Below are positions 10,314 through 20,627 of a stretch of 28,113 nt of DNA, one piece after another. The stretch is taken from positions 1 through 28,113 of the forward strand of contig JALMLS010000400.1 of assembly GCA_038496445.1 (NCBI GenBank), in the 5' to 3' direction. Origin of the DNA: Trichosphaerium sp. ATCC 40318. Taxonomy: Eukaryota > Discosea > Flabellinia > Trichosidae. The position numbers were made by a program, and so were the translations under genes. Numbering within the stretch: position 1 is the first letter of the stretch; every line of letters begins with the position of its first letter. The notes beneath the pieces were generated by a model, which was given only the letters and a program-made list of their open reading frames with translations, ran no database searches and had not been told where the DNA came from.

Positions 10314-10879
10314 TCAATAGCCTTCCGTTTTGTTATAAATTGCTGTTATTGTTGTACTGACCCATTAGAAATATTGGTTGATAAAAATAGAATTTCAACA
10401 AAAAACTGTTTGGCAATTGTTGGTCCTTGACAGCACAATAAATTGTCAAATTGTTGCTGAAAGGATGACGTATAATATGAAGCTTTGTAACAGCTCTGTC
10501 AAGCTCAATTAATGCATGATAGTTACGAACAGATTGCTGAAAAAGTCAATATTTGGAAAAAGTTTCTTGTCACTTAACACGTAAGCTTTTGGTTATTTGG
10601 GTGCTTTGGTTGTACCGCACAATAAGTAGCATATTCGAATTACATATTATTGGAGAAGTACTTCCAGAATGAACGCAAAACATATGTTGCTTTTCCGTTC
10701 ACTAGTAGTCGTATCAGGTACATAAAAAAAAACCTGAAAAACACGATTTTGCTATGAACCCTTTTCAGTTAAGATTTACAACAATTTGACAACTATTCAT
10801 TATGATTAAGTCACGTGTGTTAAAAAAAGTAATAAACTAAAATGTTAAATGTAATATGTTTTGCAACTCATAGAAATGA
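10314..10879. other. Upstream region of Ras2
   Basis: The first about 80 bp resemble the upstream region of Ras1 (shared stretch around TTGGTTGATAAAAATAGAAT). A decayed version of the exon at 8918-9091 lies near 10480-10510. CACGTG is at 10812-10817. No intact gene was seen. Confidence 0.4.
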
Positions 10880-11045
10880 ACATGCTCCCCATAGCTTGCA
10901 CGTTCTATACCTTCAGATTCAGTTACTTCTCTTTCATCTTCTAGATCACACTTATTCGCCACCTACATAACGAGTGACTGGATAGTCTAAAACAAATAAA
11001 AAACCAAAAGTGCATACCAATATCATTGATGTCTTGACATGCTAA
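10880..11045 (-). pseudogene. Ras-like GTPase remnant
   Basis: On the minus strand, 10965-10880 reads VANKCDLEDEREVTESEG, the G4 region of a small GTPase (NKxD followed by the acidic DLEDEREV segment typical of Ras). Upstream pieces separated by an intron-like stretch are out of frame. No P-loop or CaaX end was found. It is the third Ras-type copy in this cluster and is decayed. Confidence 0.5.
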
Positions 11046-11434
11046 ACACGCATGATCTGTTCTAAAAATAAAAACTAGAGTGGCAATACTGTTATGCCAG
11101 ACGATATGGCTTTTTGTATGGATGGCTGTGACACTTCCTTCTTTGATATGTAATCTTTGGCTTCAGTGGGGAGATTACTGGAGCGATGTTAGGTACTATC
11201 ACGAAATTGTAATAGTACATTGGCAGAAGAAAAAGTTATCAGCTGTAAATGATCTAAAAGACTTAAAAGTAGCGCCAAGAGCTACCAAATGTTCCACATC
11301 GAGGTTATAGATGATTAACAAGTATTTCACGCGGAAACGATTCAAGAGGTAATACATCGGCTTCCTCCTTCTCCATGGACTGTATTAACAATCTCAACGG
11401 GTTTTATTTGTTGATATTTTAGCAAAAACTAACA
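11046..11434. other. Intergenic between Ras remnant and Rab-like gene
   Basis: A plus-strand frame at 11080-11310 is open but has no homology I recognise, no partner exons and no copy elsewhere in the window. I do not call it a gene. Confidence 0.3.
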
Positions 11435-12422
11435 TCAAATTCTATGCCCGTGTTCTGTTTCTATTATGGCAGATACTAGTACACCAAAAGCTTCGTTTAC
11501 TACAAACACAAGTAAGAAACTACATTAAAATGATACTTATGTTCTAACATACCGTTTGTGCTATCTTTGGCTGATGCTTCTATGAACTTTATCTTGAATT
11601 TATCAGCTAATGCCTAAGATGAATATCAAAAGACCGTATTTTCTTTAGAATACAACTTATTGACTTTACCTTGGCAACAGCATAATCAATTTTACGGTCA
11701 TAAAAAAGATCACTTTTTGTTCCAACAAGTATTATTGGAATATTGTGCATTGCATATCGTTCAACCTCTTTCAGCCAGTTTTTTACATTATCAAAAGACT
11801 GATGGCATGTAATATCATAAAAAACCAAAACACCTTTAGCAGCTCTAAATGGACGTAGCATATCTTGTGTGATGAATCGGTGCTGACCTATAGAAACATG
11901 TTTAAAACAAACCCTCATATAGCAACAAACACACTGAAAGTATCCCAAACGTTGAGTTTTACTTGGTGGCCGTCAACTTGAATTGTTTTAAACTTCTACG
12001 AAAACATGAGCTAGAATTTCTAACACGTGATGTTAAACTAAAATGTAAGCAGCGTATTGCTGGGAGAACAACGTTTTGGGCATTGTTTGCATGTTGCACG
12101 TATTACGTAATAATGATCACCCAATGTGGCTTCACTTTCTGAAAATGTGTTATCAACGAATCTCAGTACAAAGTTTGTCTTTCCAACGCCAGTATCACCA
12201 ATAGTAATGACTTTGTACGATAGTTCTCTACAACTCAATGTAAGCTATGGTAACAAGCCTAAAACCGAATGTACTGTTCTACATTCGACGTCTTAGTATT
12301 CGCTGGAGGGTTTGAAGGGGCTACAAATGCGTAAGTCAATCAATTCATACGCTTTGATAACCGCAAGGTTGGCATACTGACTTACCTTTAATTTTTGTAT
12401 CTTTGCTGCTTTTACTTCCCAT
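11435..12422 (-). CDS. Rab-like small GTPase with N-myristoylation motif, copy 1
   Basis: Seven exons (12422-12386, 12320-12275, 12227-12107, 11995-11935, 11887-11670, 11613-11553, 11499-11435) total 609 nt, 202 residues, and every phase agrees. The N-terminus is MGSKSSKDTKIK, a good N-myristoylation signal (Gly2, Ser6, Lys7) with basic residues. The GTPase domain has P-loop GDTGVGKT, Rab-like VKLNVWDT, FYDITCHQSFDNV, G4 as GTKSD (Thr for Asn) and G5 EASAK. G3 reads DTFSGQ, one residue longer than the usual DTAGQ. The protein ends ...IIETEHGHRI without any cysteine, so the prenyl anchor of normal Rabs is missing. Membrane attachment by myristate, as in plant ARA6, is the likely replacement. 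The gene lies in an inverted-repeat arm. Confidence 0.87.
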
Positions 12423-12788
12423 TTATTTGATTTTAGTAAATCTGCAGTTTTACGTTTCCAGTTTAACTTAATTGCTGGCTTGTTTAAGACAGGCTTCCAA
12501 AGAGTCCTCACTATTGGAGGCAAGAAGGCGCTGCCTGTACATACAGGACAGTTTTATGATTTTCTGATACAAATTGGAAAAGCAGTTTTGTCTTCTAGCC
12601 CAAAGGCTAGTTCAACACGTGATTCAGAGGCACGGTATTTTTTGCGCCATTTACCTTTGTAAAAATTGTTATCAAGGCTAGCGTGTGTATTGACATTTCT
12701 CTAGTCCGTTTTAATGTGCTGCTGTCGATTGTATCATCTATTTTGGATTGATATTTATTACGGAATAACGAAATTGTTTGATAACAAT
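11453..12788 (-). repeat. Left arm of a 1.3-kb inverted duplication
   Basis: This segment, reversed, matches 24830-26155 almost base for base with small indels. It covers the Rab-like gene and about 360 bp upstream. The inner end stops at 12788, within 2 bp of the TA duplication of the transposon at 12791. The outer end lies inside the last codons of the Rab-like gene, so the two proteins differ only at their extreme C-termini and at scattered residues. Confidence 0.9.
12423..12788 (-). pseudogene. Unrecognised coding-like segment upstream of the Rab-like gene
   Basis: Several minus-strand frames are open and conserved in the second arm (24830-25190): SLFRNKYQSKIDDTIDSSTL, then in another frame KWRKKY.ASESRVELAFGLE, then VRTLWKPVLNKPAIKLN. 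Shifts between frames are not explained by plausible introns, and the two arms carry different indels. This looks like the decayed end of a gene whose other part was lost at the transposon edge. No family was recognised. Confidence 0.35.
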
Positions 12789-12790
12789 TA

Positions 12791-12841
12791 GTGAAAAGTA
12801 TAAAATGTCCCAACCACAGGTAAAATGTCCCCACTATTCAA
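12791..12841 (+). repeat. Left terminal inverted repeat
   Basis: It matches the reverse complement of 14713-14763 except for a 5-nt spacer and one or two other bases. It contains the motif TAAAATGTCCC twice, at 12801 and 12821, exactly 20 bp apart. Two stacked transposase-binding sites would fit, but that is inference. Confidence 0.92.
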
Positions 12842-12903
12842 CACTTTTTTTGAACAAAAAATTGATGCTACGCTCTTAAAAAAAATACTTTTTTATTCTG
12901 ATT

Positions 12904-14704
12904 TTAACATGATGTGTCCATTCGCGTTGAGTACCAGTTACCAAAAGATCGCCCTCCTGTACATTCTTCTTCGTGCATTTCAACCATTTTTTTTCCATCA
13001 AATTCTTTTAAGCAGCATGGGCATGACCCATACTGATCACAGACTTCACACCACACCCACGTAGATCCTCCCCTCCATATGCGCTCGCCACATATCTGAC
13101 AGGTCTCACATTCATTTTTGTACTTCTTCTTAGCAGCGGCAAGTTTTTTTTCCTGTTTTTTTTTTCTTTTTTCTGTCTTGTCTCCTCTCTATGAACATTC
13201 TCCTCCTCAATTTTTTTTTGTTTAGCATCTCTCTTGAGTTGCCTTAGCTCTGCCTTGTGTTTAATTTCTTGTTCTTTATCTATCTTTTTTTTTTTGCTAA
13301 TTCAACCATTTGGGTAGCAATATAAGCATCCCCTTTTGGTACTGTCATTGGACCGATTGTTAGGGCATTTCCTTGATTGCTGTGGCTGTATAGCTCATCA
13401 ATAGCGTTTTTGGCTTTTTTAGCAGTATCGGTGATGAAGGAAGGTGATTGTTTAGGTTGGACCCCTACATTTTTTGAAGCATGATTTAAGATCAACTGTC
13501 TGTTGTAGGGTACAATGCCCACGGACTTCCATGCCGATTTTAAGATTTTGGGAGACAGTGCTTTGGTCTCTGCAGCTGCAACAGCCATTATGTCATAACG
13601 TCGTGTTTTATGTTTGATCTCTGTGCCACTTTCAATTGTAATTTTCCTGTTTAATTTATATGCCTGAGCTAGGGTAGCAAATGGCTTGTCATCTAAGGGT
13701 TGCGTGAAATGTGAGGTATGAGGCACCCATGTGATAGTGTGTACATGCTGTTCAAGGCATTTTTGTAACGATTCTGTTTTAATGTGGCTGGCCAATCTAT
13801 CAAGGAATAAAAATGCAACCCTGTCCCCTTGAAAAATTTTCAAGTGCTTTAAGAACACATCAAGAATTTTTGGCCAAATTTCGTTGGTCACATACCCTTT
13901 ACCATGAAATATATAGTATCTAAGCCATGAAGAGCGGGTATTTGTTGGTCTGGGTACTGTCATTTGATGCACTTTTTGTTCATCACCTTTGTTTTTTGCT
14001 GCCATTATATAAATTGACACCAGTACACGTCCAGAGGCTGAAACAAACGGAATCAACGTGAGAGGGCTGCTTGTGTTATTGTTCAGCCGCCCAGCAATTT
14101 TCATCGTTCTATCTTGAAAGGTAATGTGTTGATACTTGTCACTTGATGCTGTTATCAACTTTTCGTCACAATTGAACATCAAATCTGGGTTCATATAATA
14201 CATCTCTGAGAATCACTCAAAACCATCACACCAAGCTTCTACACGTGGCAGAGTGACAGGAGATACACGGCAGCAACGAATTGTCTTCGAAACAGTGGCT
14301 TTGAGTTCAATATTGTGTCTTTCAGTGAAGCCATCACACCAAGCTTCCATACTGGTCGACTTCTTCTTCTTGTAAAGACTTTGTGCCATAGATATCAAGG
14401 CTGCACGTGATAGAGGCATATGACGCCCGCTAAAACTCAAACAGTAGCCAACCAACATTTCTTCTTCCAAATCCGTAAAAAGTTGGTTGCCCTGAGATTT
14501 GAAATTCTCCGAATTCTCCTTTGCAAATGCCCTCTGAACACGCTTTCGTAGCGATTCTGATTTAACACAGTGTTTTTTAGCCACTGTGATGCAAATTTGA
14601 CGAATTGAGAGTGTTTGTGAAGGTTTACGCTTCTTTAGTTTATAAAGTACTTCCTTTGTGGCCTCTGCCATGTTTTTAGCCTTTGTGGCACTTCTGCGAG
14701 GCAT
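12904..14704 (-). pseudogene. pogo-like transposase with C-terminal zinc finger, disrupted twice
   Basis: The start MPRRSATKAK leads into a helix-turn-helix (SIRQICITVAKKHCVKSESL) and a CENP-B-like second helical region. The DDE_1 domain follows with its three acidic sites: FNCDE, FLDRLASH and QPLDD. An in-frame TGA at 14213-14215 splits the gene just before MYYMNPDLMF. At 13285-13295 a run of 11 A on the coding strand ends the frame (ELAKKKR). One base of shift opens a further about 125 codons: a Lys/Glu-rich coiled-coil, then a Cys-rich module (CQICGERIW, WCEVC, CPCC, H..EC), stopping at TAA 12904-12906. So the ancestral protein was about 600 residues. Family knowledge: cut-and-paste transposition at TA. 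This copy is probably dead unless readthrough and slippage occur. Confidence 0.88.
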
Positions 14705-14712
14705 TTTAAAAA

Positions 14713-14763
14713 TTGAAAAGTGGGGACATTTTACCTAGAATTGGGACATTTTATACTTTTCAC
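14713..14763 (-). repeat. Right terminal inverted repeat
   Basis: Partner of 12791-12841. It carries the same doubled GGGACATTTTA motif in reverse and abuts TA at 14764-14765. Confidence 0.92.
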
Positions 14764-14799
14764 TAATTCTGGTATCTTTTTCTGAAAAACATTTTGTGT

Positions 14800-14990
14800 T
14801 TTGTAGCATTGGCAGTAACGACAATAATCACGTGGTGCCTCTACCAATCAAAAAGGTTAAGTTTTTTCAAATCGGAGCTTGCAACAGTCGCTTTTTGCCG
14901 TGCCTATTTTATGATGACTTAGCCATATTGAGTAATAGTTGAACACTCTTGCAGGGCATGGATCGGTTGTTTAGTACAGGATGATTGCCT
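14800..14990 (+). pseudogene. 5' remnant of a third P-family gene (P0)
   Basis: After a TTTTGTAG acceptor, 14811-14860 encodes SNDNNHVVPLPIKK, matching P1 exon 2 (VDHVIPITKPP), including the CACGTG that encodes the shared His-Val. Further on, an acceptor TTGCAG at about 14955 is followed by a piece like P1 exon 3 (RLF against QLF). The rest is missing or decayed, and the left side is cut by the transposon. Confidence 0.45.
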
Positions 14991-15172
14991 TTAAGTTGAG
15001 TTAAAATTTTTGCGTTTTTATAAAAACTACTATAATAACACGTGGTACCATCTCATCGCATCTAGCTACATAGTTCGCGTGTTCAGTAGAAACTAAACAA
15101 TAAACGGTAGTAAGCAACAGATTCATTCAACGACGCTACTGTGCACTTACCTGGTACTAGACCTATTAAATA

Positions 15173-17541
15173 ATGGACAACAACAACAAAAACAGCGATA
15201 AAAACGTACACCAATCAGTTTTTTTTCTTTTTTTCTTCATATTAATGCTGTTCAGGATGTAGATCACGTGATTCCAATTACCAAGCCGCCAGTGTTGGAT
15301 GATCAAAGTGCGTTTTAAATTTTAAACGAGTACAGTTTCCCTGGACTAAGTGTTTGGCCTTCTGTTCGCGAAACTGGGCTACAGCGTGTTGTATTTCGTA
15401 GAAACACGTGTGTTTTGGCGCCATTTGTCCGACATTTCCATTAAACAGCTCCTTCAAGTTGAGCTATAACTCTATAATTGTGAACGCTCAAAACAGTTCT
15501 AACCTTTTTTACAGGCAATGACCAGTTGTTTAACGAAGTTATGGCTTTTGCTAAAAAGGCCATAAAGATGCACAATTCGAAACCCAGGAATCCCCAGATT
15601 AACCTAAATGATGCCACACAATTCAAAGCATGTGAGTATTTATCAAAGGGAGAATGGAAAGAGCTTGTTAACAGTGATAACAAACTAAGTAAAAAAACTG
15701 AAAGACGAAGGTAAAATTTTTGATTTGTTTTGGTTTGGATTGTTCTTATTTAACCTTACACGAAAATGAACTTAGTATACGAGATGCTGCAAATATGGTT
15801 AAAATGTATATCGTAATACAAAAAGATCTACAAGGGTTTAAAAAGCACCTGAAAGAACTGAATGCAGTACACTTTTTTTTTGTTATCACAGTGATATGGA
15901 CACATTGCTTATGATTTTAGACTCGAACAAAAAGGGGAAACAAAGTACCAGGACACTTTTTGAGAACCTATTCTGCAGCAGTCTTTATGAAAAATGATAC
16001 AGCGAGAAAGCAGGTAGTGTTGGGTTTTTTTTTTAATGTTTTACAAATTTATTTGTTTTTTAAGTTACTCGTTGCTCTCTGTAGATGCTTGTTCTCAGGG
16101 ATAAATGCCCGCAATGGCGGAATGTTTTCCAATGCTCAAATGGCACAAGATAAGGTACAGATAAGGAGGTTTTAAGTAGTGTCTTCAAAGGTATTGACGA
16201 AAAAATTAGTTGAAAGAGTTTTTGCACATGAACGGCCTTGTATTCAAAGAGCCTGAACAATTCAAGCCAGATAGCATATACAAGGCTGTTACAAGCTTCG
16301 ATTTAGATCTGTTATTCAATAGAGGTGGCTTTAAAGACACTGTGTATGCGTTGGAGATATACGACACGAGAGTGTCTTGGAAGTCGTTACATTGTGGGTA
16401 CATTGTTCAAGAAATGCTACTAGAAATGTACCCAACGCGATTTGATTTAGGTACTAGCCTCACGTGTTTTTTTTCCCATCTTGTTTGCCTCATCTAAATA
16501 AACGTAGCAAAGCAGTTGCTTGAACATTACAAAAAAGCACTGAGTGTAACGGATTGCAACAAAATGAAGACAGCTATCTTAACAAAAGAAAAACTACTAG
16601 CGCATGCGAAACATCAAGCAGAAGACTATGCTCAAAGAGAAAAAATGTATATAGCGAAAAAATCAATCAAACGAGAGAAGGAAATACAACAGGAGGGTAA
16701 GAACCGTGGTGACACAGAAGTTACACTAAATAGGAGATCATACATTGGTTTTTTTCCCTCTTTTCTTTCTTGATCCAGAAAACAAAACTAACAAGTTGTA
16801 GATCCTATGGACTGTGAAGATTCTAGAATAGGTGATCCAATATTGAGTCCTCCTGTTATTAAAGACAATCAAACTGTTCATGCTTGTTTTGAGTGGCTTA
16901 AACAAAATACAGGTAGTTAGTTTTTTTTTGTTCTTAAATGACTTCTAATAATGGTTTGCAGTCATGGGTGAAATTTACAACTCTAAGAACCTGCAACAAA
17001 GTAATGAACAAGGAGAAGATCATGATGATTCAAGAATGAATGATTTGGAACCTGAGCAAAATGTCTCTGAAGAAAAAAATGCAGAAAAGTCAGACCAAGA
17101 CATTGTGATAAGAAAAAGAAAATCAAGAGTTACGGCAACTACAAGTACCAAGAAACAGCGAAAAAAACCACCATTGCGGTATACATTTGATGTAAATCAC
17201 AAGGCCGCTGTACAAATTAAAACAGAAACGCCAGACACAGTACCAATTGCATTCCTCGCAAAAGAGCAGTTGCCATCAACTCAACCAACAAATAATGACT
17301 TTGGCAATGGTACCTGGGATATATTGTTATTCTTTATGAATAATATCTCTGTAGATGGTTTACCCGACAATTTTGAAGAACTAGACACGGATTATATAAT
17401 GGTAGTTCGTTTTAGTAAGTCATTCTTCTTTAATCACTGTTTTTTTATTAAAAAGTTGGATTAGGAGGCAAAAGCTATTTCAAGACACCAGCAACTAAGA
17501 AGTTTATTAAAGAAAAAGATCTACCGAATGTCAGGATCTAG
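15173..17541 (+). CDS. P-family protein 1 (unrecognised, twelve exons, basic nuclear-type C-terminal half)
   Basis: Twelve exons (15173-15205, 15256-15307, 15515-15710, 15776-15866, 15921-16013, 16065-16154, 16210-16450, 16508-16696, 16802-16912, 16962-17309, 17355-17414, 17465-17541) total 1581 nt, 526 residues, all phases consistent. The N-terminal two-thirds is conserved with P2: KAIKMHNSKPR, YIVIQKDLQGFKKHL, MFSNAQMAQDK, FDLDLLFNRGGF and WKSLHCGY.VQ.MLLEMYP. A Lys/Glu helical segment follows, then a low-complexity region with nuclear-localisation-like clusters (RKRKSR, KKQRKK). The short C-terminal motif FRGKSYFKT is shared with P2. I do not recognise the fold. A nuclear role is inferred only from the basic clusters. 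Confidence 0.75.
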
Positions 17542-17967
17542 AGACAAAAAGATTTATCAGTGATAGCAATCGATCATGTCAAGTAAATCACGTGATTGTT
17601 ATATATTGAACGTGGACTTCCCATCACTTTTCTTGAGCTTGCTATATCCGGTTATCACCTTGCGTATGTTTGCTAATTTTTCCACTTTTGTCACGTGATC
17701 ACTGTGTTTTAAATACAAGTTGTTAAGCGACAAATTGACAAGAATAAAACATTTCATAACGTTTACTCAGCGCATCACCTATTATTAAGCTATTATCTCT
17801 CTGCTGTAAGGTACACATGAGATTTATCTAATAGCAACACTGTACGCTATTATAACTCACTCACTCAGTCAAATTCAGGCGTTACAAGTTAATAATTAAG
17901 AGGATACAGCAAACTGTCATATAGGAAAAAACCGTTGGTGTGAATTCTCAAACAAAGTTAAAAGACA
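17542..17967. other. Intergenic P1-P2
   Basis: No coding signal. Two CACGTG palindromes occur (17589-17594 in AATCACGTGATT, and 17692-17697 in GTCACGTGATC), 376 and 271 bp before the P2 start. It presumably holds the P2 promoter. Confidence 0.5.
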
Positions 17968-20189
17968 ATGGATACGGAAAGTTCGCGATCTCCTGATGAG
18001 TCGTCATGCGAATCTAAAGGCAAGTAACTGGTTTTTCTTTTGTGCGTGCTTAAGTGTTTGTGAGTGGTTTTAGGCGAAGCAGACTTTTTTGAGGACGTAA
18101 TTGAGTTTGGTCGAAAAGCCATAAAGCTACACCACTCGAAACCGCGACAACATAAGATTGATCTAAAATCCGCTACGATATTCCCAAGAGAATACTTGTC
18201 ATCACGTGAGTGGAGGGACCTTGCCTCTGCATGTAATAAAAGAAAAAAATCCGGGTAAGTACAAACTGCTTGGGTTCTTACTTGCTAAATGGTTGCTAGT
18301 AAACCTAACAAGAACGACGCCAAGGAGTATTTTAAAACATATATTGTAATACAGAAAGATGTGGATGCGTTTAAACAGCATTTGTCCACCATAAAGGAGG
18401 TAGGCTTTTTTGTTAAGCCATTACCAAAAAATCTTGCTAGTTTTATGGAGCCACCCTCACTTCACGCTTACTGTTTTAGATGGAAAGTGATGGTAGTATA
18501 TTTTACGGTCACAGTACTGAAGTTTATAGTAAGGCAGTTTTCTTGGCTAACAAGAAAGCAAGAAACCAAGTAAGTGCATTCTTTTATTTTTAGTGTTTTT
18601 GGGTATAATGTTTTATTAAAGTTGTTCTTGGCCATACGTCAAAGATTATTCTCAAAAGGTAATAGACGATGCAATAGCTCAATGTTTACAAACGCCCAAA
18701 ACATACAAGACAAGGTACTGAAAAGTCATATAGCAACCCAGTTTGTAATTGACAAAAAATTAGCTGAAACAGTTCTTAACTTCGAACGGTCTTGAATTCA
18801 AAAAACCTGATCACGTGGGAGATCTAAGCATTTACAACGCTGTCATGAACTTTGATTTAGATCTTTTATTCAACAAAGGTGTATTTGAAGATACTATCTA
18901 TGGGCTGGAGATCAATTACTCAAAATACTATTGGAAGTCGTTACATTGTGGGTACACTGTTCAAGCAATGTTACTGGAAATGTATCCAACACGATTTGAT
19001 TTAGGAACTTTGTATTTTTTCTTGTTCCTCGTTTGTTTTTTTTTGGCACTTACAAGTAATAGCAACGCAATTACTCGACATGTATACAGACGCATTGAAA
19101 ACTGCCAAAACCAAGAATAAGTCAGCTGCTTTGATAATAAAAGAACTACAAGATAATCTGGAAAGTCACAAGAAAGACTACACGCGAGGCAACGTGAAGA
19201 ATACTGAACGAGCAATTACACCAAAAGGTAACTTGGTTTTTTCTCACTTTTTTCTTCATATACGCATTTATAATATTTCCTAACACTCATAGTACCTTAC
19301 TTCAGATATGAATCTGAATCATTAAGCCCACATGATGTTGAAGAAAGTGAGGACAAAAGTGTTGATAAGGATGCGAACGAAATCATTTGTATTCACACAG
19401 AACCCAACTGTAGTACTATTTCTGAGCGCATGGCTGCGTACAAGAAAGATCAAGAAGAATTGAAACGTATAAGAAACAAACTGTCTGCCATTGATACCCA
19501 AGACACACTTCCAAAACTCAAAAGGAAAAGAGTGGTTAATACAACTACTCAATCAACAATCAACAAGAAACAAAAAAGAGCACCGAAAATAGATATGCCT
19601 GCTACTTCAACGAATATTGTTGATTCAATGCAAGTTGATACAACACTAGCTCCTCACACAACTAACCAAGAGACCAACATAATAGACCTACCAGCAATGC
19701 CTCCCTTGATACAACCAAAAATTCCTCAAACAGTAAACAAATCAGCAAGATTTGAGCCAATGTTGCTTCCAAAATCACAAAATACGACACCATTGCCTCC
19801 ACTCACATTGCCAACATTATCACCTCCGAGCATTCAACAAGTAATACCAGAACCAGAATCACGTGTGACAGAAATACAACAAATGACAGAAGTACAACAA
19901 ATTTCCTTAACAACCTTAAATGATGATAGCTCAAGTGAAGGTACAACATTTAGTATTACACGCTTACTATACCTAAAAAGTCTATAAAGAATTACCTGAA
20001 GACTTTAAGGATATTGGAGAAGATTATGTGATGATTGTTAGTTTCAGTAAGCAGCTACTACTCTAGGACTAATCCATTGAACCATATTTTGAAAAACTGA
20101 AACTAAAACTTTGTTCAGGAGGCAAGTACTATAAACAAACGTCAAAAACTGGAAAGTACATTGAAGAATGCATTAACCTGGACAAATGA
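17968..20189 (+). CDS. P-family protein 2 (tandem paralogue of P1)
   Basis: Ten exons (17968-18019, 18074-18254, 18300-18399, 18480-18569, 18622-18714, 18764-19004, 19063-19227, 19293-19940, 19990-20046, 20119-20189) total 1698 nt, 565 residues. Exon 18764-19004 is exactly as long as its P1 counterpart (241 nt), and junction phases match. Conserved blocks: KAIKLHHSKPR, YIVIQKDVDAFKQHL, AVFLANKKARNQ, MFTNAQNIQDK, FDLDLLFNKGVF, WKSLHCGYTVQ. The C-terminal half is longer than in P1, rich in Pro/Thr/Gln, with basic clusters (KLKRKRV, KKQKRA). It ends with FRGKYYKQT. Intron 1 begins GC (AAAG/GCAAGT). Intron 6 seems to begin GA (TTTAG/GAACTT); no GT nearby keeps the frame. If GA is not spliced, P2 is broken there. 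Confidence 0.7.
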
Positions 20190-20627
20190 TGGTAAACCAC
20201 TGGACATGTTGTATTTACATGGTACTTAATAAAGTATTGTGACTGTCACAAACAATTGCTCTTATAAACCTTCAGTTTATATACTATCTCATTATGCAGT
20301 TACACAAACTGGTTGTTTAGTCTACAGAATTGACCCGGCTGAGGGTAAGTTGTTTTAACAGTAATCTCAATTTTTGGCACATTATGGCCACAACCGTAGC
20401 TTCAGAAGACTGTTTGTATATCGAGATGCAAATTGATGGTGTTCTTAATTTAGTAACACTATCTTCAGCGTGGCTGCGTTTAAAGTTTATCGTAAATCTT
20501 GGTCAAACAATACGAGCTAATATGATGCGTCGCATGTTTCGTATGGAACTTCCCTTTGTAGGCACTCAATGTAGGTCATGGAGTTGACCCGGATTAGATA
20601 GAGAAAGAAAAAGATGAGCAAAACAAT
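20190..20627. other. Region between the convergent P2 and LVN-like genes
   Basis: A plus-strand frame at 20330-20587 is open and could follow a short exon (RIDPAE, donor GTAAGT near 20346), but no family match is convincing. It may be a 3' UTR or a remnant. No repeat or RNA gene was seen. Confidence 0.3.

Larger units (their letters stand above)
12791..14763 (-). mobile_element. pogo-like (Tc1/mariner superfamily) DNA transposon
   Basis: The element is 1973 bp. It is flanked by TA at 12789-12790 and 14764-14765, the target duplication expected for the Tc1/mariner/pogo superfamily. Both ends begin GTGAAAAGTATAAAATGTCC and form 51-bp terminal inverted repeats. One minus-strand transposase gene fills most of it, with its ATG only 9 bp inside the right repeat. 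The two coding disruptions described for the transposase suggest this copy is inactive. It truncates a P-family remnant on its right side. Confidence 0.93.

Noticed and set aside
11080-11310. 76-codon plus-strand frame with hydrophobic start
   Set aside because: No splice partners, no homology recognised and no duplicate in the window. Length is compatible with chance.
12038-12238. Rab-like gene starting at TTG near 12238
   Set aside because: TTG is an unlikely start. Upstream exons supply an ATG with perfect phase agreement in both copies.
12430-12523. Fusion of the upstream WKPVLNKP frame to the Rab domain
   Set aside because: The intron phase does not fit. Another frame of the same stretch gives the MGSKSS start with correct phases.
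12825-13064. Plus-strand open frame inside the transposon
   Set aside because: It lies antisense to the zinc-module end of the transposase, which has a clear Cys pattern on the minus strand.
20330-20587. SEDCLY motif suggesting a carboxylesterase
   Set aside because: Only six residues match. No catalytic Ser elbow or other esterase blocks occur, and the frame is short.
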